5,293 bases of DNA from Stigonema ocellatum SAG 48.90 = DSM 106950 (GCA_016903675.1 JADQBA010000301.1:1-5293), one strand, 5' to 3'. Positions 1 to 4,901 are shown, counted from the stretch's first letter. Notes: generated by a model from the letters alone, not told the origin. Numbers and translations: made by a program.

Positions 1-1280
1 AAATAGCTGGCCATCAAGCCGTCTACCGTCACTTGATAGAGCTTCTCCCGTTCGGCTCGTTCTCGCTGGGCTTGGAGCTGGGCTAACTGCTCGACTAAAC
101 GGCCGGTGGTAAAATCGGCTCCTAGCTCATGGCCCCAGATCCGCCCTTGACCATCATCGAAACTAGCCCCATTGTAGCTTTTACCTTGATAGATTTCCGG
201 CTCGTCCTTGTAGAAGTTCATTTTGATGCCTTTTCCGGCCAAATCCGCCCGTAACTCCTCGATGCTGGTACATTTCCTCAGACTGCGGCTAAGCGTCGTT
301 TTAAGGGCCTTTTTGCGCTCATCCAGAATATTTTCTAGCTCTCCATGTACATTCAGTCGGTAGCCTAATCCCTCTAGGGCTTTTTCGGCCTGGCTCTGGC
401 GGGTCTGCCCCTTCTGAATCAAGGCCTCGGTTACTGGACTTTTCAACTCGACCAATTGACCACTGCGAGCCTTTTTGACATTCTCATTCGTTTGTTGAAT
501 TTGCGCTGATACAGCATTTAGAGCCTGACCCACTTCATGACGGGCATAATCGTGCAGGTAGATCCGGTCGATCACACGGGGAGCCGCTACCGACTTGACA
601 TAATAATCTTTCTCAATCGGTGCCAAAGCCAAGTGAACCGCCTGGGCCTGGGCACTGGTCTCCTTCATCACCGAATAGAACTGGCTTACCTCCGTATGCT
701 TGGCTTTGCTGCCTTCTATGCCCCGATCCAGACCCAACTCTTTCACACTATTGGCAAAGCGGGTTTGTAACAGGCTGAGCGTTTTACGGCTGCCTCCTAA
801 CCAGTCTTTGGCACACAGCCGGTTTTCAATTCGTTCGGTTTTAACGGCTCGGCCTACTTTGACGCTCTTGCTGCGGATAGGCGTGACGATGGCATGCAGA
901 TGGGGGCTGGTCTCGTCATGGTGAGCAATGGCGTGGACCACGTTGTCAGCTCCGTACTCCTGGCGTAAGAAGTCCATTGCTTTTTGCTGAAAGGCTCTCC
1001 AATTCGGGTCGTTAGGATGATTTTGTTGAAAGTGCTCAGGACTGGCCGAAATGAATACGTCGATGGCCACCACGGCTCCTTTACGAGGTTCAACCCCCGC
1101 TTCGTCGAAGCGTACCCGCACATCGGCCGCTGGATCATCCGTGCCGGCCAGCCGTTGGTTTAATTTGAGTTTTTCCGGATCGGCGTTCAAGGTCTCTCGT
1201 AGGCGTTCAACATGGGAGCCGTGGCCACCCACATTGCCCATTGTCTTCATTTTCGCTACACGTAAAATAGCATAGGCCAT
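1..1280 (-). CDS. mob: MobV/Pre-family relaxase, N-terminal 426 codons (continues across the circular junction)
   Basis: This gene encodes a plasmid relaxase, which nicks one strand at oriT and pilots it into a recipient through a helper's secretion channel. The start is the ATG at 1280-1278; the frame stays open to base 1 and continues at 5152, giving 507 residues in the closed circle. The N-terminus follows the MobM/Pre pattern: MAYAILRVAKMK, then GGHGSHVER, where H23 aligns with catalytic His22 of MobM as I recall that sequence. The metal-binding motif HHDETSPHLH is at residues 120-129. Farther on is RGIEGSKAKHT, common in Bacteroidota Mob proteins. A charged stretch rich in Gln, Glu and Arg near residues 395-425 may form a coiled coil. 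No Shine-Dalgarno sequence precedes the ATG. Hairpins and the XRE gene lie upstream. The family call is firm; the MobV assignment rests on motif recall. Confidence 0.93.
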   Translation of the reverse strand, partial: MAYAILRVAKMKTMGNVGGHGSHVERLRETLNADPEKLKLNQRLAGTDDPAADVRVRFDEAGVEPRKGAVVAIDVFISASPEHFQQNHPNDPNWRAFQQKAMDFLRQEYGADNVVHAIAHHDETSPHLHAIVTPIRSKSVKVGRAVKTERIENRLCAKDWLGGSRKTLSLLQTRFANSVKELGLDRGIEGSKAKHTEVSQFYSVMKETSAQAQAVHLALAPIEKDYYVKSVAAPRVIDRIYLHDYARHEVGQALNAVSAQIQQTNENVKKARSGQLVELKSPVTEALIQKGQTRQSQAEKALEGLGYRLNVHGELENILDERKKALKTTLSRSLRKCTSIEELRADLAGKGIKMNFYKDEPEIYQGKSYNGASFDDGQGRIWGHELGADFTTGRLVEQLAQLQAQRERAEREKLYQVTVDGLMASY

Positions 1281-1300
1281 AGCATTGATTAGAGTTTAGG

Positions 1301-1445
1301 TAGCGCCCTGCGAGGCGAATAGAACGAGGGAATCTGACCCGTAGGGGCAGTTCACTCGTGGAGTGAGTCCACCTTTGTTTTGAAAAGGTGGTACACGCGC
1401 GACAGCAACACAGCTCGAAAGATAAAGCAAATAAGTTGACTCACT
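1301..1445. other. Candidate origin of transfer (oriT) with clustered hairpins
   Basis: This 163-bp gap between the XRE gene and the relaxase start is packed with dyads. CTGACCC/GGGGCAG (1334-1350) has a 3-nt loop and one mismatch. TCACTC/GAGTGA (1352-1366) is perfect with a 3-nt loop. CCACCTTT/AAAGGTGG (1369-1391) is perfect with a 7-nt loop. A weak CGCC/GGCG dyad lies at 1304-1317. A longer-range 8-bp pair, AGTGAGTC (1362-1369) with GACTCACT (1438-1445), encloses the third hairpin and touches the XRE stop codon. MobV relaxases act at oriT sites made of such inverted repeats just upstream of their own gene, so position and structure both fit. I cannot assign the nick site. The relaxase promoter must also lie here or farther upstream; TATCTTTC on the minus strand (1418-1425) resembles a -7 element but lacks a partner TTG. 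Confidence 0.55.
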
Positions 1446-1719
1446 AGGTATCAACTCTATTTTTTCTGTAACCATCACTATTCATAACCTGGTTAAGCAG
1501 GTCTTTTTTCGTTTTGCCCAGGAAGTCAATTAAGCTGATTCCATAGAGTGAACATAAATTTTCAACCAAACTAAATGTTGGTTTCACTTGTCCGTTTTCC
1601 GCCTTACAGTATAGGGATTGAGAGACACCAACGACATAAGCCACATACGTTTGAGAATAACCATATAACTCCCTTAGAGGTCGAGCATTCTGCATGTAAT
1701 TGCTTACAGCTTTGTTCAT
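1444..1719 (-). CDS. XRE-family helix-turn-helix regulator
   Basis: This 91-residue protein starts at the ATG at 1719-1717; a GTG one codon earlier would add one residue. Residues about 12-60 form a Cro/C1-type helix-turn-helix domain: LRELYGYSQTYVA, then the recognition-helix region VGVSQSLYCKAENG, with the conserved Gln23 and the Glu-Asn-Gly at 41-43. The sequence FSLVENLCSLYGISLIDFL completes the usual five-helix fold. The tail is short and polar with no second domain. It is a DNA-binding repressor or activator acting in the cytoplasm. It lies upstream of the relaxase on the same strand and divergent from the lipoprotein genes, so it could control itself, mobilisation or the cargo. A 17-bp dyad at 1772-1788 is a possible operator. 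No toxin gene sits beside it, so an antitoxin role is not supported. Confidence 0.85.
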   Translation of the reverse strand: MNKAVSNYMQNARPLRELYGYSQTYVAYVVGVSQSLYCKAENGQVKPTFSLVENLCSLYGISLIDFLGKTKKDLLNQVMNSDGYRKNRVDT

Positions 1720-1771
1720 CACTTCTATCGATTAACACTAATAAAGATATGTGCCAATAAGCAATAGAAGC

Positions 1772-1788
1772 TATTCACTGTATGAATA
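1772..1788. promoter_or_regulatory. 17-bp dyad, possible operator of the XRE regulator
   Basis: TATTCA and TGAATA are perfect 6-bp half-sites around a 5-bp spacer. Size and symmetry suit an XRE dimer. It lies about 50 bp upstream of the XRE start and 140 bp upstream of the first lipoprotein gene. Function is inferred only from symmetry and place; AT-rich DNA yields such dyads by chance fairly often. Confidence 0.3.
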
Positions 1789-1844
1789 ATTTGATAACTA
1801 TATGTAATATTTTCAGCATACAAGAACACTTACTATCAGTTCAT

Positions 1845-1885
1845 AAAAAAGCCCCACAACAGTTTGGCGACCGGACGTAGGGCTT
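1845..1885 (-). terminator. Intrinsic-terminator-like hairpin facing the minus strand
   Basis: AAGCCC (1849-1854) pairs with GGGCTT (1880-1885). Inside, GTTTGG pairs with CCGGAC (1865-1870 with 1874-1879) around a CGA loop, using two G-U pairs when read as plus-strand RNA. On the minus strand the stem is followed by six T residues (1850-1845), the usual form of a rho-independent terminator. On the plus strand no T run follows, so there it would act only as a leader hairpin upstream of the lipoprotein gene. No minus-strand gene is seen that would need it. Confidence 0.5.
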
Positions 1886-1886
1886 C

Positions 1887-1912
1887 AAAGGAGTCTAATG
1901 TTTCACCATTAA
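1887..1912 (+). promoter_or_regulatory. Shine-Dalgarno-like AAAGGAG followed by a four-codon mini-ORF
   Basis: AAAGGAG (1887-1893) lies 4 nt before an ATG (1898) that opens a frame of only four codons (Met-Phe-His-His) ending in TAA (1910-1912). The true lipoprotein start is 32 nt beyond the AAAGGAG, too far for direct use. In-frame codons upstream of 1926 reach a TAA at 1896 with no other start. It may be a leader peptide or a chance match; Bacteroidota seldom rely on Shine-Dalgarno pairing. Confidence 0.25.
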
Positions 1913-1925
1913 ACAAGTCAAAGCT

Positions 1926-2885
1926 ATGAAAAATGGCCAATTTTTACCTGTGCTCTTTACACTGTTGTTTTTGTTCGTAGTGGTAAGTTGCCGAGACAAT
2001 GACAGTTTTCAGCCTAAGTCAAGTAAACCTCGTGGTAGTGGAAGATTAGTAGGTAGTTCAGCATATGAAGCTTGGCAAGACAATCTAAGCTGGAGCCAAC
2101 AAAATTGGATCAGCCAGCAAGCAGATCCAGAAAATACAAGCTATACCTTATGGAACGATGAAAGATCTATAGCTGGCGCTTTATCCTCTAAAAACATCTC
2201 TGCAGATATTGATGTCCACAACATATTCAACTGCTATCAAATTGCCTTAGTGGGCGCCTATCATACTCAAAGTATCGGAGAAGCAAAGGCAAAGGAATGG
2301 ATGATTATGACATATATTGACGGCGTTGGATACAGTACAGAAACTACTTTTAATTTCAACGTAGGTAAGCAAGTTGCTTTATCAAGCTATACAGGAGCAC
2401 TTGACGATGCTGTCTATAAAAGTATGTTCATAGACAATACTAATTTCAAAGTGCCAGGAATCACTGTAATCGGCTCTTATTACGGTGTAACTATATACGA
2501 AAACCCTTTAATGAATCTTTCGGGGTCATTTACTTTTCCAGGTTTGACTCGTGCTAATAGTGCTATTTATCTCCAGTCATTTTTTGCTGATGATATGAAC
2601 TCGCAAAGAACGAAAGATGTGATTAAACATGAGTTCGGTCACATATTACAAAGAGAGGCTCTCGGAATCACCTGTTACTTTACTGAAATTGCTATCAACA
2701 GTTCGCAAAGCGCATCTGAAAACGGGGTGAATGGGCATATCCACCAATGCTTTTATACAGAAACTGATGCTAATCGCCGTTCTAAACAATTTCATCTAAT
2801 TAATGAGCCGAGTTATATTTGGAATGAAAACACCTATCATACTTCCTGTCCTAATTATGGTGCGGAAACGCCTTGTCAACCATAG
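1926..2885 (+). CDS. Lipoprotein with HEFGH zinc-metallopeptidase-like motif
   Basis: The product has 319 residues. It begins with a type II signal peptide: MKNG, a hydrophobic core FLPVLFTLLFLFVVV, then a lipobox VVSC with the acylated Cys at 22. The next residues, RDND, are polar and acidic. Near the C-terminus is KHEFGHILQ (HEFGH at 235-239), which fits HExxH with two zinc-binding His and a catalytic Glu. Glu279 in YTETDAN, 40 residues later, is a plausible third zinc ligand as in gluzincins. HE.GH.LQ followed by TE.DAN recurs in uncharacterised Bacteroidota secreted proteins as I remember them. The region at 30-230 has no domain I recognise. The protein is probably anchored in the outer membrane; the substrate is unknown. 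It likely forms an operon with the lipoprotein gene 7 nt downstream. The gene is AT-rich compared with mob. Confidence 0.82.
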   Translation: MKNGQFLPVLFTLLFLFVVVSCRDNDSFQPKSSKPRGSGRLVGSSAYEAWQDNLSWSQQNWISQQADPENTSYTLWNDERSIAGALSSKNISADIDVHNIFNCYQIALVGAYHTQSIGEAKAKEWMIMTYIDGVGYSTETTFNFNVGKQVALSSYTGALDDAVYKSMFIDNTNFKVPGITVIGSYYGVTIYENPLMNLSGSFTFPGLTRANSAIYLQSFFADDMNSQRTKDVIKHEFGHILQREALGITCYFTEIAINSSQSASENGVNGHIHQCFYTETDANRRSKQFHLINEPSYIWNENTYHTSCPNYGAETPCQP

Positions 2886-2936
2886 TAAACTAATGAGGAA
2901 GGGTATACTACCCTTCCTCATTAGTTTACTATGGTT
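2878..2936. repeat. Perfect 28-bp inverted repeat with 3-nt loop across the gene junction
   Basis: Bases 2878-2905 are the exact reverse complement of 2909-2936, with TAC (2906-2908) as the loop. The left arm holds the last codons and TAG stop of the first lipoprotein gene, the 7-nt gap, and the ATG (2893) of the second. The right arm encodes the hydrophobic core of the second signal peptide. In mRNA it would be a 28-bp stem that hides the start codon. The stem is followed by TTATTTAG, so it could also terminate or be cut by RNase III. It is perfect DNA symmetry, hence also a possible cruciform or protein-binding site. Confidence 0.95.
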
Positions 2937-3348
2937 ATTTAGTTCGTCCTGTGAACCTGTAGCAGATGGAAGACTGCATGTTATGAATAACTCAGGGGAT
3001 ACACTATGCTTTTATTACACAACGGGGGAGCCTCTACCAGACAAGAATCCCTTTAATAGTAATAATAGAGTTAGTGGAGAATTACCGGATACTACTGATC
3101 GTAGTTTAAATGACCGTATACTTCTGCCTTACGAGAACAAAATGATACTCAATCCTACTGGACAGTGGGATCCTGATATAAATCGCCCATCCTCTGATAG
3201 CGCTATTACCTTTTTTACTTTTTCAACACGGACAGTCCGTACTATTCCTTGGAACACAATTAAGCGAGAGAAGCTATATAAGTCCTATAAATTTACGTGG
3301 GATCAGATACAAGCCAGTGATTGGCAATTAAAAATTGTGCCCAAATGA
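2893..3348 (+). CDS. Small lipoprotein of unknown function, cargo partner
   Basis: The product has 151 residues from the ATG at 2893. This start is chosen because it gives a clean lipoprotein signal: MRKG, core ILPFLISLLWLF, then SSSC with Cys20. ATGs at 2803, 2824 and 2857 are in frame but lie inside the upstream gene and would place about 12-30 extra, partly basic residues before the signal. The mature part opens with HVMNNSGDTLCFYY and ends with VPK. The motif IPWNTIKREKLYKSYKFTWDQIQASDW resembles, from memory, the end of a family of small Bacteroidota lipoproteins with a W..I......Y..T.D.L....W pattern; no function is known to me. It should be acylated and membrane-anchored like its neighbour. 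Inhibitor, immunity or folding partner of the metallopeptidase-like protein is only a guess. The start codon lies in the left arm of the palindrome. Confidence 0.8.
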   Translation: MRKGILPFLISLLWLFSSSCEPVADGRLHVMNNSGDTLCFYYTTGEPLPDKNPFNSNNRVSGELPDTTDRSLNDRILLPYENKMILNPTGQWDPDINRPSSDSAITFFTFSTRTVRTIPWNTIKREKLYKSYKFTWDQIQASDWQLKIVPK

Positions 3349-3375
3349 TAATTGCATTTAATACATTTCAAAAAC

Positions 3376-3416
3376 GAAAGCGGGCATTCTATGAGAGTGG
3401 CCGCTTTCTGTTTTAT
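3376..3416 (+). terminator. Intrinsic terminator of the lipoprotein operon
   Basis: GAAAGCGG (3376-3383) pairs perfectly with CCGCTTTC (3401-3408). Within, CATTCT pairs with AGAGTG (one G-U pair) around an ATG loop. The stem is followed by TGTTTTATTT. It lies 27 nt after the TGA of the second lipoprotein gene, the right place to end that transcript before the origin. An A run upstream (3369-3374) gives partial function in the reverse direction. Confidence 0.85.
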
Positions 3417-3463
3417 TTCACATAACATAACGTTACTTATATAACACTCCTTCAAATAGTTCA

Positions 3464-3510
3464 ACATAACGGGGGATGTTGACCGGATAAGATACCATCC
3501 CCTGTTATGT
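3464..3510. repeat. Strong hairpin of unknown role, 15-bp arms
   Basis: ACATAACGGGGGATG (3464-3478) pairs with CATCCCCTGTTATGT (3496-3510) at 14 of 15 positions plus one G-T, around a 17-nt loop. No proper T run follows on either strand, so it is not a plain terminator. CATAAC occurs twice more just upstream (3421-3431). The place, between the cargo terminator and the origin, suggests a replication accessory site (single-strand initiation, copy-control RNA or resolution site), without proof. Confidence 0.6.
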
Positions 3511-3584
3511 ATTATTCTAAGATTGCACCTGACAATTAGTCAGAAGCCAACCGCCCTAAAACTATATTTATAGTTTGCCGCCTA
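3511..3584. other. Gene-free spacer with a small dyad
   Basis: No coding region is seen here. The only structure is AAACTATA/TATAGTTT (3559-3566 with 3569-3576), 8-bp arms around TT. It is flanked by CCGCC on both sides in the same orientation, which faintly recalls the end of the iteron read on the opposite strand. Confidence 0.4.
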
Positions 3585-3670
3585 CTGCTCCTTTTTCTGG
3601 CTTTGCTTGTTTTTCTTTTCCCCTTCGTCTTTTCGTCTTTTTGCTCCGTTTTGCCCCTTTTTTGTTTTGC
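3585..3670 (+). other. 86-nt adenine-free, pyrimidine-rich tract
   Basis: There is no A on the plus strand from 3585 to 3670; the tract is mostly T and C with scattered G. Short repeats such as TCGTCTTTT occur in it. It ends in the first, degenerate iteron. Strand-asymmetric pyrimidine tracts near iteron origins can aid melting or single-strand loading, but the role here is inferred from place only. Confidence 0.6.
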
Positions 3671-3682
3671 AAGTTTTAGCGG
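3665..3682 (+). repeat. Degenerate outlying iteron
   Basis: TTTTGCAAGTTTTAGCGG matches the 18-bp iteron at 17 of 18 positions (A for G at 3678). It is in the same orientation as the three main iterons, 135 bp upstream of the first and 3 bp from the DnaA box. Confidence 0.8.
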
Positions 3683-3685
3683 TAG

Positions 3686-3694
3686 TTATCCACA
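3686..3694 (+). promoter_or_regulatory. DnaA box
   Basis: TTATCCACA is the exact consensus DnaA-binding nonamer. It lies between the degenerate iteron and an AT-rich stretch, as expected in an iteron origin where host DnaA helps Rep to open the strands. Confidence 0.85.
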
Positions 3695-3816
3695 ATCATA
3701 AAACCCTGATTTTCAACGCTTTAAAAGCCGAATTTTTCTAATCAACTTGTTTTTTTTACTTGTTGCAATACTTGTGGAGCTTGTAACTAACTGGCAATCA
3801 GACTATTAAAGGGGTA

Positions 3817-3878
3817 TTTTGCAAGTTTTGGCGGCGATTTTGCAAGTTTTGGCGGTGGTATTTTGCAAGTTTTGGCGG
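3817..3878 (+). repeat. Three perfect 18-bp iterons
   Basis: TTTTGCAAGTTTTGGCGG occurs at 3817-3834, 3838-3855 and 3861-3878, all in one direction. Start-to-start distances are 21 and 23 bp, about two helical turns, so Rep monomers would line up on one face. Spacers alternate, so a 29-bp unit (3813-3841) recurs exactly at 3857-3885, a higher-order period of 44 bp. Confidence 0.95.
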
Positions 3879-3898
3879 CGATTTTAAGGGTATAAGCA

Positions 3899-3928
3899 TT
3901 GCTATTTTGCAAGCACTTGTTTTATTTG
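3899..3928 (+). promoter_or_regulatory. Probable rep promoter, Bacteroidota type
   Basis: TTG (3899-3901), a 19-bp spacer, then TTTATTTG (3921-3928), one mismatch from the Bacteroidota -7 consensus TAnnTTTG. The ATG of rep lies 28 bp farther on. The left arm of the half-iteron dyad falls in the spacer and the right arm begins at the last base of the -7 element. Confidence 0.6.
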
Positions 3929-3938
3929 CTTGCAAAAT
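3904..3938. promoter_or_regulatory. Inverted half-iteron operator for Rep autoregulation
   Basis: ATTTTGCAAGC (3904-3914) and GCTTGCAAAAT (3928-3938) are perfect 11-bp inverted repeats with a 13-bp spacer. Both carry the iteron core TTTTGCAAG. In Rep_3 plasmids, Rep dimers bind such inverted half-iterons to repress rep while monomers bind the direct iterons; the overlap with the promoter fits that scheme. Confidence 0.8.
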
Positions 3939-3956
3939 CGTTAAACCTTCTCGAAA

Positions 3957-4901
3957 ATGGCTAAGAGAGAGATAATTCAGCCTAATCCGGTTACAATGGC
4001 TCGCTATCAATACAATGTATTTGAAAAGCGGATTATGTATCAAGTCGTTGGTCAACTTCAACGCGAGATGCGCGGTGAAATCAAGATTGATATTAGCTTG
4101 TTTGGGGATCGATATTTTGTCATTCCCTTCGGGCTAATTGACCCTGATAAGAAAAATCACCGTAAGGTTAGACAAGCCTTTCAGAGCTTGCAGGATAAGA
4201 AAATTAGTATTGACTACGATAAAGAGGGCAACGGTTTTGAAGGGCGGTTTATCAACTGGGGCAACTTGGAAAAGGGAACAGTAACTTTATCCTTGCCGCC
4301 AGCCATCATGCCAGCACTGACGGAATTGGCCACTGGCTTTACAGCTTACAGTTCGGTGGTTGTTATGGCCTTGCAATCCACTTACTCAATGCGCTTCTAC
4401 GAATGGCTTTCTCGCTTTCGAGATACAGGGAAGTGGTATACTACTCCTGACGATCTGCGCGAGATGTTACTTCTGATGGACCATAAGGCTTATCAGAATT
4501 ATGCCAACTTTAAGAAGTTTGTTATAGACGTTGCCCAAAAAGAGTTGCAAGATTTGTACAATGCTGGCCAATCAGATATCTACTTCGCTTACGAAGAAAA
4601 GCGGTCAGGGCGAGGGCGGGGCGGTCAGGTGCACGAATTGATTTTTACTATCTTCTGGGCCGAAAAAGGCAAGTTGGCCGATACGGCTAAAACCGAAGAT
4701 TACTACTATGTAGCTCACTTCCTAAAGACCCATTTTCAGGCTAAAACCAACGATTCCAAGCAATACACCGAGAAAGTACTGGCTAAAATTATTGAGATGG
4801 ATGCCACCCGACGAGCGGCTGAAATCGCTGAAAAGGCGAAAGCCAAAGAGAATCCAGCAGCTTACTTTCGGGCGGTTATTAAGCAGGAATTAGGCATGTA
4901 A
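3957..4901 (+). CDS. rep: Rep_3-family replication initiator protein
   Basis: This 314-residue protein starts plasmid replication by binding the iterons just upstream and recruiting host DnaA and helicase. The length fits the family. Two winged-helix domains are expected: the first from about residue 8 (NPVTMARYQYNVFEKRIMY) to about 135, the second from about 140, opening with YSMRFYEWL at 143-151, a hallmark of Rep_3 proteins. YQNYANFKKFVIDVAQKEL from residue 179 and the following basic GRGRGGQ with a beta-strand HELIFTIFW also fit. The last 75 residues are charged and helical, rich in Ala and Lys. The ATG at 3957 is chosen because the family pattern starts right after it; no Shine-Dalgarno sequence precedes it. 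Expression is probably held down by Rep dimers on the operator at 3904-3938. It converges on the relaxase gene with a 7-nt gap. Confidence 0.93.
   Translation: MAKREIIQPNPVTMARYQYNVFEKRIMYQVVGQLQREMRGEIKIDISLFGDRYFVIPFGLIDPDKKNHRKVRQAFQSLQDKKISIDYDKEGNGFEGRFINWGNLEKGTVTLSLPPAIMPALTELATGFTAYSSVVVMALQSTYSMRFYEWLSRFRDTGKWYTTPDDLREMLLLMDHKAYQNYANFKKFVIDVAQKELQDLYNAGQSDIYFAYEEKRSGRGRGGQVHELIFTIFWAEKGKLADTAKTEDYYYVAHFLKTHFQAKTNDSKQYTEKVLAKIIEMDATRRAAEIAEKAKAKENPAAYFRAVIKQELGM

Larger units (their letters stand above)
1720..1925. promoter_or_regulatory. Divergent intergenic region between the XRE gene and the lipoprotein genes
   Basis: This 206-bp AT-rich gap must hold the promoters of both the XRE gene (minus) and the lipoprotein pair (plus). 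On the minus strand TATCTTTA (1749-1742) resembles the Bacteroidota -7 element TAnnTTTG, with no convincing -33 TTG at the usual spacing. On the plus strand TTG at 1791-1793 is followed by loosely fitting AT-rich sequence near 1805-1814. Neither promoter is secure. The dyad at 1772-1788 and the hairpin at 1845-1885 are listed separately. Confidence 0.45.
3640..3940. other. Iteron-type vegetative replication origin (oriV)
   Basis: This region unites a DnaA box, one outlying and three perfect iterons in the same direction, an AT-rich stretch (about 3695-3775, with TTTTTTTT runs) that can serve as the unwinding element, and the autoregulatory operator of rep. It directly precedes a Rep_3 initiator gene. 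This is the standard layout of theta-replicating iteron plasmids. Exact borders are my estimate. Confidence 0.85.

Noticed and set aside
854..1138. Minus-strand and plus-strand open frames of 60-94 codons within 537-1478
   Set aside because: They overlap the relaxase or oriT region in other frames and show no recognisable motifs; the relaxase frame carries the family motifs.
1398..1420. Minus-strand TGTGTT near 1411 as a pMV158-like nick site
   Set aside because: Only about six bases match the remembered pMV158 site, too few to assign a nick position.
1444..1722. XRE protein as the antitoxin of a toxin-antitoxin pair
   Set aside because: No toxin-like small gene is adjacent on either side; a plain regulator is the simpler reading.
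2803..2892. Longer start for the second lipoprotein gene (ATG at 2803, 2824 or 2857)
   Set aside because: These lie inside the first lipoprotein gene and would add about 12-30 residues ahead of a clean lipoprotein signal that begins at 2893.
3391..3444. Short plus-strand ORF of 17 codons starting in the terminator loop
   Set aside because: Its start lies inside an intrinsic terminator hairpin and it has no family features.
3541..3685. Minus-strand open frame through the adenine-free tract, giving a very Lys/Arg-rich product
   Set aside because: It follows an in-frame TAA with no ATG, GTG or TTG start before the basic stretch; its composition simply reflects the pyrimidine-rich strand.
3813..3885. 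Short evenly spaced repeats resembling a CRISPR array
   Set aside because: Spacers are only 3-5 bp, and the repeats precede a Rep_3 gene with a DnaA box nearby; they are iterons.
3798..4061. Minus-strand open frame of 87 codons over the iterons and the start of rep
   Set aside because: Its C-terminus repeats NLQNRRQNLQN only because it reads the iterons, and it lies antisense to the rep gene.
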